Origin: Pteria penguin
Taxonomy: Eukaryota; Mollusca; Bivalvia; Pterioida; Pteriidae
NCBI GenBank assembly: GCA_035048485.1
Contig: CM068590.1
Span: 1,426,001 to 1,490,000 of the forward strand
Reading direction: 5' to 3'
DNA length: 64,000 nt
The notes beneath the pieces were generated by a model that was given only the letters and a program-made list of their open reading frames with translations, was not told where the DNA came from and ran no database searches. This document shows, in pieces, positions 11,983 to 24,252 of the stretch (positions within the stretch are counted from its first letter, which is position 1; every line of letters starts with the position of its first letter). The position numbers and the translations under genes are program-made.

Positions 11983-12477
11983 GTAAGAAATCGGTTACGA
12001 AACTTCTATGATATTATCAGAGACAGATTATAGATAACAGAAGGAATTGTCGAAAGATAGGTTTCAGATTTCACCTTTCTTTGTGGTAAAATAGTTCCAT
12101 AGAAATACAAGGGTACACCATCCTGTTTCGTCGAGCTATAAAAATAATGCTACATGAATGAAATAGTCTATGCCCCCTCCCGACGTTCCACAAACAACTT
12201 TGATCCGTATAGTTAAAAGGACTGAGATTGAATGACTCTAATGTAAACATTATAAATTTGAAATGACGGTGTATTCCAAGTAACTGCCTACTGGATCCGC
12301 CTAGTAATATTCTGTTTACATTCTGTTACACATTATTAGCTAATGTATATTGTTTAATTTGTGATTCATACTTGTTTATTCAGAGGCGGAATCCATCAAA
12401 TTGGTAGATGATTTGTCTTCCTTAATTTCACGAAATATGGATAAATTTATCTACTGTAGTCTTATTTTGTATTGCAG
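11983..12477 (+). other. Probable 5' UTR intron of the TRIM-like gene
   Basis: A strong donor (AAG|GTAAGAAAT) at 11983 pairs plausibly with the acceptor 'ttttgtattgcag' ending at 12477, five bases before the first Met codon of the TRIM-like frame. This would make the gene a non-coding first exon plus one coding exon. The region 12280-12420 is closely similar to 63840-64000 at the right edge of the window. Confidence 0.5.
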
Positions 12478-12481
12478 AAAT

Positions 12482-14101
12482 ATGGCATATTTTCAGCGAG
12501 CAGTGTCCTGTGACGTCGAAGATTGTGAGAACCAGGCAAAATACCAATGTCTGAATTGTGACGATGCTCTTTGTACTAATTGTAAAGAGAAACACGAGAA
12601 GAGGAGACCAACTCACAAGTTTGTATTATACTCAGAAAGGGAAAAACGAACATGCAAGAGGCACACTGACAATAAAAATATATTTTGGTGCAAGACTTGC
12701 AGTCAAGCATGTTGTGCAAAAATGTTCCATAATATCACATAAGGGGCATGACTTAGACATAATGGAAGATGCTATCTGTGATAAGAAAGCCCGCGAAACA
12801 CAAAACTTACAAGGACCTTTTCAAGAATGCCTGACGCAATGGAAAACTCTGTTGGACCAAGCTAAAGAGATGAGGACTGCGTACAAACATTTCATCCAGA
12901 ACATTGACCAAGAATTAGTAGCCCATACAGCTCGTATTCATGAAGCTGTAGATAAGACTTTAGACAAAGTACGGAAGGAGCTTAGAGAAATCAGCGAAAG
13001 CCAGGAAATGACACTTCAAACACAAGAGAAAAAAGTAAATGACAAATATGAGAAATTCAAAAGAAACATTAGACAACTAGAGGAACTTGTACTAATAAGT
13101 GATATCAGTCTATTAGAACACAAGCTTGATATCGCCGATATGAAAGCTCTACCAGCACTATCTCAGCAATTTCCCAGTTACATCCCTGGTCGAATTGATG
13201 ACCAAGTGATATCAACCATGATTGAGAAATATAACATTTCTGTACAAAATATCGAAAAGAAGAATTCAAGCAAAGTTACACGTAATAAAGAACCATCAAC
13301 AACACACGTCCGCGTCTGTTTACGCCATTACTATCCAAGCCAGTAGTAGTATCATCATTCAATCCTGGTTATAGTAATCCATATATCGCCTGTACCACGT
13401 CATCAGGTCTGGCCTGGGTGGCGACTGGTGAATACTGTATACAGCTAATGGACCGTAATGGAGCTATATCGGATACCATACACACTGACTTCGAGTTCAA
13501 TGACGTCACCGTCACTCCACTTGGAGACGTTCTCTTCAGCGACTGTGACAATAAGCGTATCGTATCAGCATCAAAGATAGAGACGTCGTGGAGAATAACG
13601 CCGTTATTCTCTACACAGTACGATCCGTACGGAATATGCTCTCTACGTAATAGTGACGTCGTCGTGACGTATTTCAATGATCACAGAGTAATCCAATACA
13701 GTAGTGACGGGGACATTATACATGAAATTGATCCAGAAATGTTTTCTGGGCCACTTAAAGTAGCTGTGAATAAGGTCAACGAGGATATATACATATGTGA
13801 CGAAAATAAGCTGTTAGTATTTGGTAAAAACCACAGGCTACGGTACGAGTATGAAGGTTCCGATTCCTCATCATTTGATCTCTCTGACGTCAGTGCTGAT
13901 ACGAGTGGCCGTGTCCTCGTCAACGACGAGAACAACAGAGTACACGTCCTGGACAAGGATGGTAGGTTCCTCCAATATATCGAACCTACTGGACTAAAGG
14001 CGCCACGTTCCATTGATGTAGACAGCGAGGGAGATGCATGGATCGGGGAGTATAAAGGACAAGTGAAAATAGTGAAATACTTGCAAGACTATCCGTATTG
14101 A
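12482..14101 (+). pseudogene. TRIM-like B-box / coiled-coil / beta-propeller protein, two frameshifts
   Basis: This is a RING-less member of the tripartite-motif family, which in molluscs is greatly expanded and linked to ubiquitin signalling and innate immunity. The Met at 12482 opens a B-box 1 (Cys pairs, ending in CTNCKEKHEKRRPTHKF) and the start of a B-box 2 (CKRHTDNKNIFWCKTC). At about 12721, in a run of five A's, the frame shifts by one base. The next frame completes the B-box 2 (SHKGHD) and carries a coiled coil of roughly 150 residues. A second shift lies between about 13286 and 13345. The last frame encodes a C-terminal propeller/NHL-like domain (motifs GDVLFSDCDNKRIV, VDSEGDAWIGEYKGQVKIV) ending in TGA at 14099-14101. 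The two shifts cancel, so the rest of the gene is well preserved. Either it is a young pseudogene or one or both shifts are assembly errors; the first is in a homopolymer. All of it lies in one exon. Confidence 0.85.
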
Positions 14102-14271
14102 CGATGGATAGGAATAACCATTATGGGCATCATAGTGGACAACTTTATTTCTCTCTGTCAACCATGTGTGTACGGATGTATATGTATGTTGATGGGTGGT
14201 TTTAATTGGATTAGAACTTTGACAAATTAAAAGATATACCCTTGACATAATTACAAGAAGTCGCTATCATG

Positions 14272-14277
14272 AATAAA
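14272..14277 (+). terminator. Polyadenylation signal AATAAA of the TRIM-like gene
   Basis: AATAAA 171 bp after the TGA stop. Confidence 0.55.
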
Positions 14278-14597
14278 ATACGAAGTACATCCTCATGGAG
14301 AATTTGTTAACGATGGATCTGTAATTGTAATCTCATAGATATAAAGTTATAATTACTGTTTTGTTGATATTATAAGACAGTTGACGATCAATAAGGGCAG
14401 TTAAACTGCCCCACTCCCCCCCCCCCCAACCCGTCCTGCTTATTTTGTTAGAAACAAAATTGATTCCCAGGATCCCCCCAACGTACTATTTGACACATTT
14501 CTATTAATTATCGGATATTATGGGTATTTTCGTCATTGAAGCTGGCCGGCGCAGTAGCTCTCCTGGCATTTGTCCCTATGAGTTAGCTGAAAAACAT

Positions 14598-14633
<36 letters not shown>

Positions 14634-14683
14634 AGCCACTACTACTACTATTGATACTACTACTTTTACTTCTACCACTACTT

Positions 14684-14720
<37 letters not shown>

Positions 14721-14722
14721 AG

Positions 14723-14774
<52 letters not shown>

Positions 14775-14816
14775 ATCCACCACTACTACTATTAATATTT
14801 CTACAATTACTACAAT

Positions 14817-14849
<33 letters not shown>

Positions 14850-14929
14850 TACTACTATCAAGGCCACTACTATTACCATCAAAGCCACTACTACTACTAC
14901 TACTACTACAACAACAACAACTACTGTAG

Positions 14930-14969
<40 letters not shown>

Positions 14970-15061
14970 AGCCACCACTACTACTATTAATACTTCTACA
15001 ATTACGACTGCTACTATTACTATTACTACTACTACTACTACTACTACCATAGCCACTACTT

Positions 15062-15094
<33 letters not shown>

Positions 15095-15344
15095 GTGCAG
15101 CCACTACTACTACTTCTACTACTACTACTTTTACTACTATTACTTCTACTAGTACTACCACTACTACTACAGCCACTACTACTACTACTAGTGCAGCCAC
15201 TACTACTACTTTTACTTCTATTACTTCTACTAGTACTACCACTACTACTACAGCCACTACTACTACTACTACTAGTACTATAGCCTTTACTAGTAATACT
15301 ACTACTACTATTGCTACTACTACTACAAAACAACAACAACAACA

Positions 15345-15379
<35 letters not shown>

Positions 15380-15394
15380 CACTACTACTATTAA
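14598..15394 (+). repeat. Long (CTA/TAC)n trinucleotide array, about 800 bp
   Basis: Near-continuous ACT/CTA triplets with scattered variants (GCC, TCT, TTA, CAA). It creates artificial poly-Leu, poly-Val and poly-Ser open frames on both strands, none of which should be called genes. Confidence 0.97.
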
Positions 15395-15399
15395 ATAGA

Positions 15400-16325
15400 T
15401 TAATAAGTAAACATTTAAAGAAATGCAGCTGCAGTGCGATGGTAGCTTTGTGTAGTGTTATATTAATATATTAAATTATCAAATGTTTGTGCTCTTTCAG
15501 AAATTTAAGCCCAACCCCCTATTTCCAATTCTTTGAATTTCTTGTTTGTTCTTAATCACTACTGATTCAATAAGTTATTGGATTTTGTATTGTCTGTGTT
15601 TGGGTATATTAGTGAGTAAGTGTGTAATTCAAGTGTGTATTTAATTTTGCTGACAAATTACAACATACAAAGGATAGAGTAACCTGTAAAACGTGTAACA
15701 TCTCTATACACCCTGAATAGGCATATATGACGCAACCATACACTCTCTGAGTGGTCTAGGCTAAAAGTGGATTAGGCAAGGTTCATCTTGCTAATCTGTT
15801 AATTGACAAAATAGTTGAGTACTTGCATACAATAATACAGAAACTAAAATGTTGATCAGGCGAGGTCCATCCTGCCAATCATCTAAAAACTTGATTATGT
15901 GCAATACTTAATACCGTTATACCAGTAACACACATACTCGCTAGGAAATGTTCATTCGCCGGCTGTCAATATTAAACTGAGTTAAATGTGTCAAAACTTG
16001 GCAAAGCTAAATGATCTACAGCAAAATAAACTTACCAGACACCCAATTCTACTGACTGGTAGCAAGGGCAACTTGCAGAAAAACTAACATAAAAGCCAAT
16101 TTCCTCTAGAACTGTGGACACTACATGATGCTACCCTTAGAGTTAAGATGAACCTGTTGGAAAGTAAAGCCCAGAAGTTACATGTACTACACAATAAAGC
16201 GATAGTAGTAGACAGAAACCTGCGACCTCACTGTGAAAAGCGGAAAACGATTGCAATCCGGAATTAAAGAAAGGAAACAAACGTTGAAATAAAACGTCAT
16301 ATATAGAGAGGACATCTTAGTAGCT
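15400..16325. other. Unassigned sequence with one short coding-looking frame (16088-16267, +)
   Basis: Mostly featureless. The + frame 16088-16267 (59 codons, ends TAA, includes KMNLLESKAQKLHVLHNKAI) has a less AT-biased, protein-like composition. It has no start Met near its beginning and no recognised domain; it could be a remnant exon or retroelement scrap just upstream of the 30 bp array. Confidence 0.25.
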
Positions 16326-16329
16326 AAAG

Positions 16330-17973
16330 GATTCCAGGAAACAATCCAGACAAAGTTAAGATTCCAGGACAGAATCCAAACAAAGTTAAGATTCCAGGAC
16401 AGAATCCAAACAAAGTTAAGATTCCAGGACAGAATCCAGACGAAGTTACGATTCCAGGACAGAATCCAAACAAAGTTAAGATTCCAGGACAGAATCCAGA
16501 CAAAGTTAAGATTCCAGGACAGAATCCAGACGAAGTTAAGATTCCAGGACAGAATCCAGACAAAGTTACGATTCCGGGACAGAATCCAGACGAAGTTACG
16601 ATTCCAGGACAGAATCCAGACGAAGTTACGATTCCAGGACAGAATCCAGACTAAGTTACGTTTCCAGGACAGAATCCAGACGAAGTTAAGATTCCAGGAC
16701 AGAATCCAGACGAAGTTACGATTCCAGGACAGAATCCAGACGAAGTTACGATTCCAGGACAGAATCCAGACGAAGTTACGATTCCAGGACAGAATCCAGA
16801 CTAAGTTACGTTTCCAGAACAGAATCCAAACGAAGTTACGATTCCAGGACAGAATCCAGATTGAGTTACGATTCCAGAACATAATAAAGACGAAGTTACG
16901 ATTCCAGGACAGAATCCAGACGAAGTTACGATTCCAGGACAGAATCCAGATTGAGTTACGATTCCAGAACAGAATCCAGATTGAGTTACAATTCCAGGAC
17001 AGAATCCAGATTGAGTTACGATTCCAGGACAGAATCCAGACGAAGTTACGATTCAAGAACAGAATTCAAACGACGTTATGATTCCAGTCCAGAATCCAGA
17101 CTGTTACGAATCCAGCACAGAATCCATACTGTTACGAATCCAGGACAGAATCCAGTCGAAGTCAAGATTCCAGGACAGAATACAGACGAAGTTACGATTC
17201 CAGGACCAGAATCCAGACGAAGTTACGATTCCAGGACAGAATCCAGGCGAAGTTTACAATTCCAGGACATAATCCAGATTGAGTTACGATTCCAGGACAG
17301 AATCCAGATTGAGGTACGATTCCAGAACAAAATCCATTGGAAGTTACGATTCCAGAAGAGAATCCAAACGAAGTTACAATTCCAGTACAGAAACCAGAAA
17401 AAAATTACAATTCAGGTCAGAATCCAGACGAAGTTAAGATTCCAGGACAGAATCCAGATTGAGTTACGATTCCAGAACAGAATCCAGACGAAGTTACGAT
17501 TCCAGAACAAAATCCAGTGGAAGTTACGATTCCAGAACAGAATCCAAACGAAGTTACGATTCCAGGACAGAACCCAGACGAAGTTACGATTCCAGTACAG
17601 AAACCAGAAAAAAAAATTACGATTCCAGGTCAGAATCCAGACGAAGTTACGATTCCAGAACAAAATCCAGTGGAAGCAACGATTCCAGAACAGAATCCAA
17701 ACGAAGTTACGATTCCAGGACAGAACCCAGACGAAGTTACGATTCCAGTACAGAAACCAGAAAAAAATTACGATTCCAGGTCAGAATCCAGACGAAGTTA
17801 AGATTTCAGGACACAATCCAGATTGAGTTACGATTCCAGAACAGAATCCAGACGAGGTTACGATTCCAGGACAGAATCCAAACGAAGTTACGATTCCAGG
17901 ACAGAATCCGTTGGATGTTACGATTACAGGACAGAATCCAGACAAAGTTACGATTCCAGGACAGAATCCAGTA
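16330..17973 (+). repeat. 30 bp minisatellite, about 55 copies
   Basis: The unit is approximately ATTCCAGGACAGAATCCAGA followed by CGAAGTTACG. The length is a multiple of three and the consensus lacks stops in several frames, so decapeptide-repeat frames stay open on both strands (for example repeats of IPGQNPDEVT on +, NRNFVWILSW on -). Variants (GAAAAAAATTACG insertions, TTGAG for CGAAG) are shared between distant units; a block near 17440-17640 recurs at 17640-17850. I interpret it as non-coding. Confidence 0.95.
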
Positions 17974-18059
17974 GATTTACAGCCGCTGTCAAAGAAATTT
18001 TCAACAGGGAGAGTGGAAAACTGGTGGATCCAATTATTGCACGGGCTGAAGATGAATAG
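17974..18059 (+). CDS. Coding-looking tail following the 30 bp array
   Basis: Right after the array, one + frame continues as AAVKEIFNRESGKLVDPIIA and then RAEDE before TAG (18057-18059). The composition is that of a soluble protein end, unlike the array. 'gatttacag' just before it could act as an acceptor. If real, it is a last exon whose upstream partner I could not find. Family unknown. Confidence 0.3.
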
Positions 18060-18479
18060 TTCGCCGAGCAAGTAATAGAAATAAACAACATTGTACGGTC
18101 TATCAATAAGGGAAATAACTCACAAACGGTAGGTCTCTCAAGATCTATATCGAGGTTCCGATGGTGTGGAAAAAGGGTGCGAAAATTAGACATTCCGTTG
18201 ATATTTAGTTTTATAACGAAGGTGTATACTAGTACTAGTTTACACTACCTACATTTACAGCCGAATTCGAAGCGGTTCAATATTTGCAAAGTCATTTCAT
18301 ACAAGCAATCCAGGCTTGGGAATCACTATACCCAGGAAAAATTCAAGCTCCCTATTGTGAACAATGATACAACAACCGATGCATCCATCTTGCTTGAGAT
18401 TTATTTATAGCATCGATAAATACAGAAAATCGTAAAAATCAATCAACAGTACTTGCGGGAACTGACGAAGCTCTATGAC

Positions 18480-18800
18480 ATCATCTTACCTCAAGACCTT
18501 GGCCATAACTTGTTAAGATAGAGTCTTCATATTTCAAATGCGTACTTAACTAATGAATCCCTTTTAAATGTCCCTGTCTGTCTGTCTATTTGTCTGTAAG
18601 TTTGTTTGTCTGGTGTCAACTTTAACCGTGGCCATAATTTCATATTCCACATGCGTACTCAACTAATGAAGTCCTTTCAATTGACACCAAGGTCGATGAA
18701 ATTTTGACCTTGACAATGACCTTCACGCCCTAAATAACTTATTCTTAATTTGTTGCCACCGGGGGCACAGTGTTTCACAAACACATCTTGCTCTATGACG
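18480..18800 (+). repeat. Copy of the 'caccgggggca...cacatcttg' dispersed repeat
   Basis: It carries 'cttggccataactt', 'ctgtctgtctgtctatttg', 'caactaatgaagtcctttc', 'gacaccaaggtcgatga' and the tail 'gttgccaccgggggcacagt', with 'ttcacaaacacatcttg' next. Same family and orientation as 1000-1440. Confidence 0.75.
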
Positions 18801-18965
18801 ACATGATTTTCCGCGTTTTCGTATCTGTGACGTCAATATAGTGACATCACCGAGGCAGAAGTTAGAGACGTTTAGAAATTATGCAGACATAAGGTACCAA
18901 TTTCTGAGAATATAAAACATGTTGGAAAGGAATTAAATGATAAAGATTGAATCTTATTTGTTTCT

Positions 18966-19054
18966 CGTTGGATAGAGGTATACCACAAGGTAAAAACAGC
19001 GCTACGCTGTTCTCTGTTCTCCGTTATTTTTTTCGTGGTATACCCCATCCGACG
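18966..19054. mobile_element. 89 bp fold-back sequence
   Basis: Inverted arms of about 21 bp (cgttggatagaggtatacca and the complement of tggtataccccatccgacg) enclose a short spacer containing 'cagcgctacgctg', itself near-palindromic. It looks like a MITE or hairpin; no target duplication was recognised. Confidence 0.5.
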
Positions 19055-19169
19055 AAAAAATGAAAAAAAAAAAAATCGTTCCTCAAGACGATGACCAACC
19101 AATTGGTCTATATTGCAAACCTAGAGGGAAGGCAAGTATAGCAGTTTTATGGAGTAAAATTCTGAATTG

Positions 19170-20318
19170 ATGTGATAAGGTTCTGTGGGGTGATAACGAG
19201 AGAACAATTCATATGATAAGGTTCTGTGGGGTGATAACTAGAGAACAACTCATATGATAAGGTTCTGTGGGGTGATAACGAGAGAACAATTCATATGATA
19301 AGGTTCTGTGGGGTGATAACGAGAGAACAATTCATATGATAAGGTTCTGTGGGGTGATAACGAGAGAACAATTCATATGATAAGGTTCTGTGGGATGATA
19401 ACGAGAGAACAATTCATATGATAAGGTTTTGTGGGGTGATAACGAGAGAACAATTCATATGATAAGGTTTTGTGGGGTGATAACGAGAGAACAATTCATG
19501 TGATAAGGTTCTGTGGGGTGATAAGGAGAGAACAATTCATATGATAAGGTTCTGTGGGATGATAACGAGAGAACAATTCATATGATAAGGTTTTGTGGGG
19601 TGATAACTAGAGAACAACTCATATGATAAGGTTCTGTGGGGTGATAACGAGAGAACAATTCATATGATAAGGTTCTGTGGGATGATAACGAGAGAACAAT
19701 TCATATGATAAGGTTTTGTGGGGTGATAACGAGAGAACAATTCATATGATAAGGTTTTGTGGGGTGATAACGAGAGAACAATTCATGTGATAAGGTTCTG
19801 TGGGGTGATAAGGAGAGAACAATTCATATGATAAGGTTCTGTGGGATGATAACGAGAGAACAATTCATATGATAAGGTTTTGTGGGGTGATAACGAGAGA
19901 ACAATTCATGTGATAAGGTTCTGTGGGGTGATAAGGAGAGAACAATTCATATGATAAGGTTCTGTGGGATGATAACGAGAGAACAATTCATATGATAAGG
20001 TTCTGTGGGGTGATAACGAGAGAACAATTCATATGATAAGGTTCTGTGGGATGATAGGAGAGAACAATTCATATGATAAGGTTCTGTGGGGTGATAACGA
20101 GAGAACAATTCATATGATAAGGTTCTGTGGGATGATAGGAGAGAACAATTCATATGATAAGGTTCTGTGGGGTGATAACGAGAGAACAATTCGTATAAGG
20201 TTCTGTGGGATGATAACGAGAGAACAATTCATATGATAAGGTTCTGTGGGGTGATAACGAGAGAACAATTCATATGATAAAGTTCTTTGGGATGATAACG
20301 AGAAAACAATTCATATCA
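19170..20318 (+). repeat. 41 bp minisatellite, about 28 copies, with higher-order structure
   Basis: The unit is ATGATAAGGTTCTGTGGGGT followed by GATAACGAGAGAACAATTCA and T. Variant marks (ggttttg, gggatg, ataagg, attcatgtg) occur in the same order in successive multi-unit blocks, so whole blocks were duplicated. Confidence 0.96.
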
Positions 20319-20489
20319 AAATTGGAAATCAGTTACATATTATTAAAGTATCTCTAAAGTGGTTGAAGGGGCTAAAGTGGAAATTGAAGGATGTATGACT
20401 GAGCTAGTGAAGATCAACGTGAAGGTAGGTGGGAATTCTGGTATCATCAAAAAACCTTTCATTTCCTTGAATTCTTTAAAATATTACCA

Positions 20490-21382
20490 CAGTCAAACCT
20501 CGTTATCTCGAAGTCGGAGGGACCGTGGAAAATACTTCGAGATATCCGTAGTTCGAGATATCCAAATTGCAGTTTCATTTGACAATTGTGATTATTATAG
20601 TAGATGTATGAGATATACATGTATTTATCAATAAATACGCACGAAGATGTGCATATTGTATTGTTCCTAAATAATTAATCTAAATCTCATCATACCTTTT
20701 ATATTTTATGAATATATAGAGAATATACTCCAAAACTGAAAACGTCATGTTTCCTTTTCAGTAACATCGTAATTTAAATCCAATACTGGATATAACTGTC
20801 TTATACTATACCTAAAACCAAGGACGGGCTAACACGTAAGACTAGATAAAAACACACGTCATAATTTGATTTAACTACTATTACTTTACATAAAAATACA
20901 TAGACATACACATGGATTGGAAATAGTAATAATTAATGAACAGTGTAAAGAAATTTCTTAAAATGCAGGTATGAAAAAGCATCAATTACAGTTAATGTTA
21001 ATTATCTAATTTTGTGTCGAGTTTAATAAGCTATCATCATTTATTAATATTTGGTATAAATAACAGGGTAAGCACGGACGAGATCGATTATGTAATTATT
21101 GCGGCTTTGTTCACCGACACGGTCAATTGATCACACCACGCGAGCGACCTGTCATTTAGGATAAACGCCGCGGGGAATATTGTCAATAAGAAGCCAACTT
21201 CGAGATAAACCGGGTAAATAAGAACTTCGGGACTTGAAAATGTATTCGAGATAAGCATGGTATTCGACATATCAGTGTTCGACACAACCGGGGTGAATTT
21301 AATCATAATATGAAGGATTTTTTTCGGGACCGACGTTCGACTTCGAGATATCCCGGGTATTCGAGATATCGAAGTTTGACTG
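20490..21382. mobile_element. Pogo/Tigger-like non-autonomous element (about 890 bp)
   Basis: The left end CAGTCAAACCTCGTTATCTC and the right end, read inward as CAGTCAAACTTCGATATCTC, form a terminal inverted repeat. Repeated subterminal TTCGAGATAT motifs lie near both ends, plus GGGACC near each end. CAGT-starting termini followed by CAAACCTCG are characteristic of pogo/Tigger elements as I know them. No transposase frame is present. A TA duplication is not evident at the exact ends, so either the ends are eroded or my boundaries are off by a few bases. Confidence 0.65.
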
Positions 21383-21705
21383 CATATTCTAAATATTATA
21401 CATTGAATTGACGAAAAGTGTGGAAAAACTGGTGGGAAGGACTGACAGTCGGATGGACAGCGAATAAACTGATAACAGATTTGAATTTCTTTACTTTGTA
21501 CATCTTCTCTGTCTGATCAATTAACTCAAAGATAGGTATAATTTAGTCATGGAAAGGAGGGGTAACACAGCCCAAAATTGGCCAATAATTGCTCATTCTG
21601 GTACACTTTTCTGACAAAATTGAGAGGGGGCTCTAATCACCCACCCCTCAATGCGACGATTGGGGTATTTGGGCTATATTTCTTTACTCGGGTTGCTACA
21701 TTCGC

Positions 21706-22216
21706 CTGTCGGACTACCGAGCTATCGGACTACCAGGCTGTTAGACTACCTGGCTGTCGGACTACCGGGCAATCGGACTACCAGGCTGTCGGACTACCAG
21801 GCTACCGGACTACCAGGCTGTCGGACTACCGGGCTGTTGGACTACCAGGCTCTCGGACTACCGGGCTACTGGATAACCGGCCTTTCGGACTACCAATGCA
21901 AGCTGTCGGACTACCGGGCTGTCGGACTATTGGGCTACTGGATAACCGGCCTGTCAGACTACCAATGCAAGCTGTCGGACTACCGGGCTGTCGGACTACC
22001 AGGCTATAGGACTACCAGGCTGTCGGACTACCTGGCTGTCGGACTACCGGGCTATCGGACTACCGGACTATCGGAATACCGAACTGTCGGACTACCAGGC
22101 TGCCAGACTACTGGGCTGTCGAACTAAAAGGCTGTTGGTCTACCAGGCTGTCGGACTACCGGGCTATCGGACTACCAGACTGTGGTACTACCAGGCTCTC
22201 GGAGTAACAGGCTGTC
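21706..22216 (+). repeat. 16 bp minisatellite, about 31 copies
   Basis: The unit is GGACTACCAGGCTGTC. It is 16 bp, so three units give a 16-residue repeat open in all three + frames, which explains the long frames here. Some units are fused with 'aatgcaagctgtc'. Confidence 0.95.
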
Positions 22217-22710
22217 GGACTACTAGTCTGTGTTGCTTTGTTGATATATTCATAGTTAAAATTGACATTGAATGTTATTTGTAAACCCGCATATTCTTCT
22301 ACTTAACTAAAAACTATTTGTCTAAGTACTCTTTTCTGAAATTGATGAGTTCCACGAATGACAATGTCAACATGCACGCATAAAAATCTGGATTTTGAAA
22401 ATCAAATGTTTTTATAAATTTTATCCTATAACACAAACAAACTCATGTGTCCCAATTGTGGGAAAACATAGAAAGCAAGTCTGGGGTTTATGCCCGTAAG
22501 TTAAAACATAAAGGAAATGGACCCTATGCATATTTTCAGTCAGGTAAATTTACAGAGGCATAGTAAAGGCAATTTAAATTTAAATACCGAGGAATTACCC
22601 ACTTGCACAACTAATCATCCGCGATAATTACTCCTTTGTGTCCTCCTGATTGATCAGTTGTTGATTTCATCTTATTAAAAAGTAGATCACAGATGCTACC
22701 ATCCAATTAT

Positions 22711-22967
22711 TATGGTCCAGTGGTATGGGACTCACTTAGTGATTGGGAGGTCCGGGTTTGATTCCTGTCTTGGCCCTGCTGGTGTTATTTTTTCGGATGA
22801 GATACTAAAATTCGAGGTCCTGTGTTGCTGTTGGCGTGACACGTAAAAGATCCCTCACTGCTTCTGGTGGGTCCGTTACAAAGGTATAAATTTGTATGCA
22901 ATGCAGCAGGCGGATGCCGTCACCAAATGCGTGCAATAATCATGACGTGTAACAAGAATCAATCCAA
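22711..22967 (+). mobile_element. Diverged tRNA-derived SINE (+ orientation)
   Basis: An A-box-like (tggtccagtggtatggg) and a B-box-like (ccgggtttgattcc) sequence are followed by the central domain (ttcggatgagata, gtgacacgtaaaagatccct, cactgcttctggtgggtccg, gatgccgtcaccaaa). An imperfect target duplication (atccaattatt / atccaatcatt) flanks it. Same family as the copies at 25989, 38939 and 63523, but older. Confidence 0.75.
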
Positions 22968-23060
22968 TCATTGATTTCTTGGTACTGGCTGTTTAAACCA
23001 ATTTACCGAATGTTTGATAAATTTAGAACCGTTACCTTGCTTTCTCATCGGAAGTCAATT

Positions 23061-23363
23061 TTAATGTTTTGTTTTTGAAAAAATTGCAGAGATTTCATAA
23101 AACAAATCATATGGACATTTCTGGACTTGTTTAGAAGTCAGTGTATCAACTTTAACGTCATGATAAATTTCATCATCATCATAATATGAAATTTTAACAA
23201 AATCCAGTTCTTCATCGTTGGCCTTTGAATCATACAGAAATAAAGATCCCGCTGATTGCAACACCTTTAACGTCCTCTTTCTGGAATGTTTTATTTTGCT
23301 ATATGGCGTTTTTGCTTTTATCTTTTCATATCCTTTTAATTTCAGTTTTAACGATACAATATT
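23061..23363 (-). CDS. Coding-looking open frame of unknown function
   Basis: On the minus strand about 100 codons stay open to a TAA at 23061-23063, containing SLFLYDSKANDEELDFVKI and YHDVKVDTLTSKQVQKC. The acidic/aromatic mixture looks protein-like. There is no in-frame Met near the 5' end and no known motif. It may be a degraded exon. Confidence 0.22.
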   Translation of the reverse strand, partial: NIVSLKLKLKGYEKIKAKTPYSKIKHSRKRTLKVLQSAGSLFLYDSKANDEELDFVKISYYDDDEIYHDVKVDTLTSKQVQKCPYDLFYEISAIFSKTKH

Positions 23364-23446
23364 TTCTTAAGCGTTAAGCGATACAAAATTGATCTCTCTA
23401 GCGGCAACCAATTTTGGACAGCTTTGTTTTAGGTCTCATTTTGGAT

Positions 23447-23479
<33 letters not shown>

Positions 23480-24252
23480 AAAGAAAGAAAGAAAGAATAG
23501 AAAAGATATGAAAAAAATAAGTAAAATAAAAAGTAACGTTAAGTAAGCTGTAATTTACATAATGACACGGTATTTTCCAATTTCTCAATTATTTACGTGG
23601 AAACTCATCACTTTTGCTTGTTGACAATAGCAATCGTGGAACCCATCAATGTCAAAAAAGAGTAAGAAATAGCTTTAAATACATATTTAGACGAATAGAG
23701 TTTATGAAAATAGAATATGCGGATAAGCAAATAACATGCAATATCAATTTTAACTATGAATATTCAAGCAAAGCTAAGAAATAGGTAAATTTTCATGAAT
23801 TCGTGGAAAGTACCATAACGTTACATACACGGATTTCGCTTGTTCGTGACTTTTGTCACAATGTTTGTAAAAACTACAATGATTTATTGAATGAAAAGTT
23901 GACTATTACATCAGAATCGGTTTGTACAAGAACATGGGCTATGAAGATATATAATTACATCAATACAATTACCAAAATACCTGTTTGTACTCTTCAAAGC
24001 AAACTTTTTGCCTCCATTTTGAATTCGTGGATTCACCAACTTTAGTCACGTGATGCTACACAGTGTTTTAGCGAGGTATACATAGTCACCGAGGGCATCA
24101 TAAGTTTTCAGTGCTTTTGTACTGACATGCAATATATACTTCAAATTTTCAGCCATCAAATTAAATAAATCACTCTAAAACTAAGGAGTATCTCCCTCAT
24201 GCATAGCTCTTTCCTTAGATAGATTCTTTGGTTCACTTTTTTGGTCCTTTTG

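Noticed and set aside
14583..15345. Long poly-Val, poly-Leu and poly-Ser open frames on both strands
   Set aside because: They are translations of the CTA triplet array; every frame of such an array is open.
16187..17974. Open frames of 170-290 codons over the 30 bp array
   Set aside because: The unit length is a multiple of three and lacks stops in several frames on both strands, so length alone is no evidence of coding.
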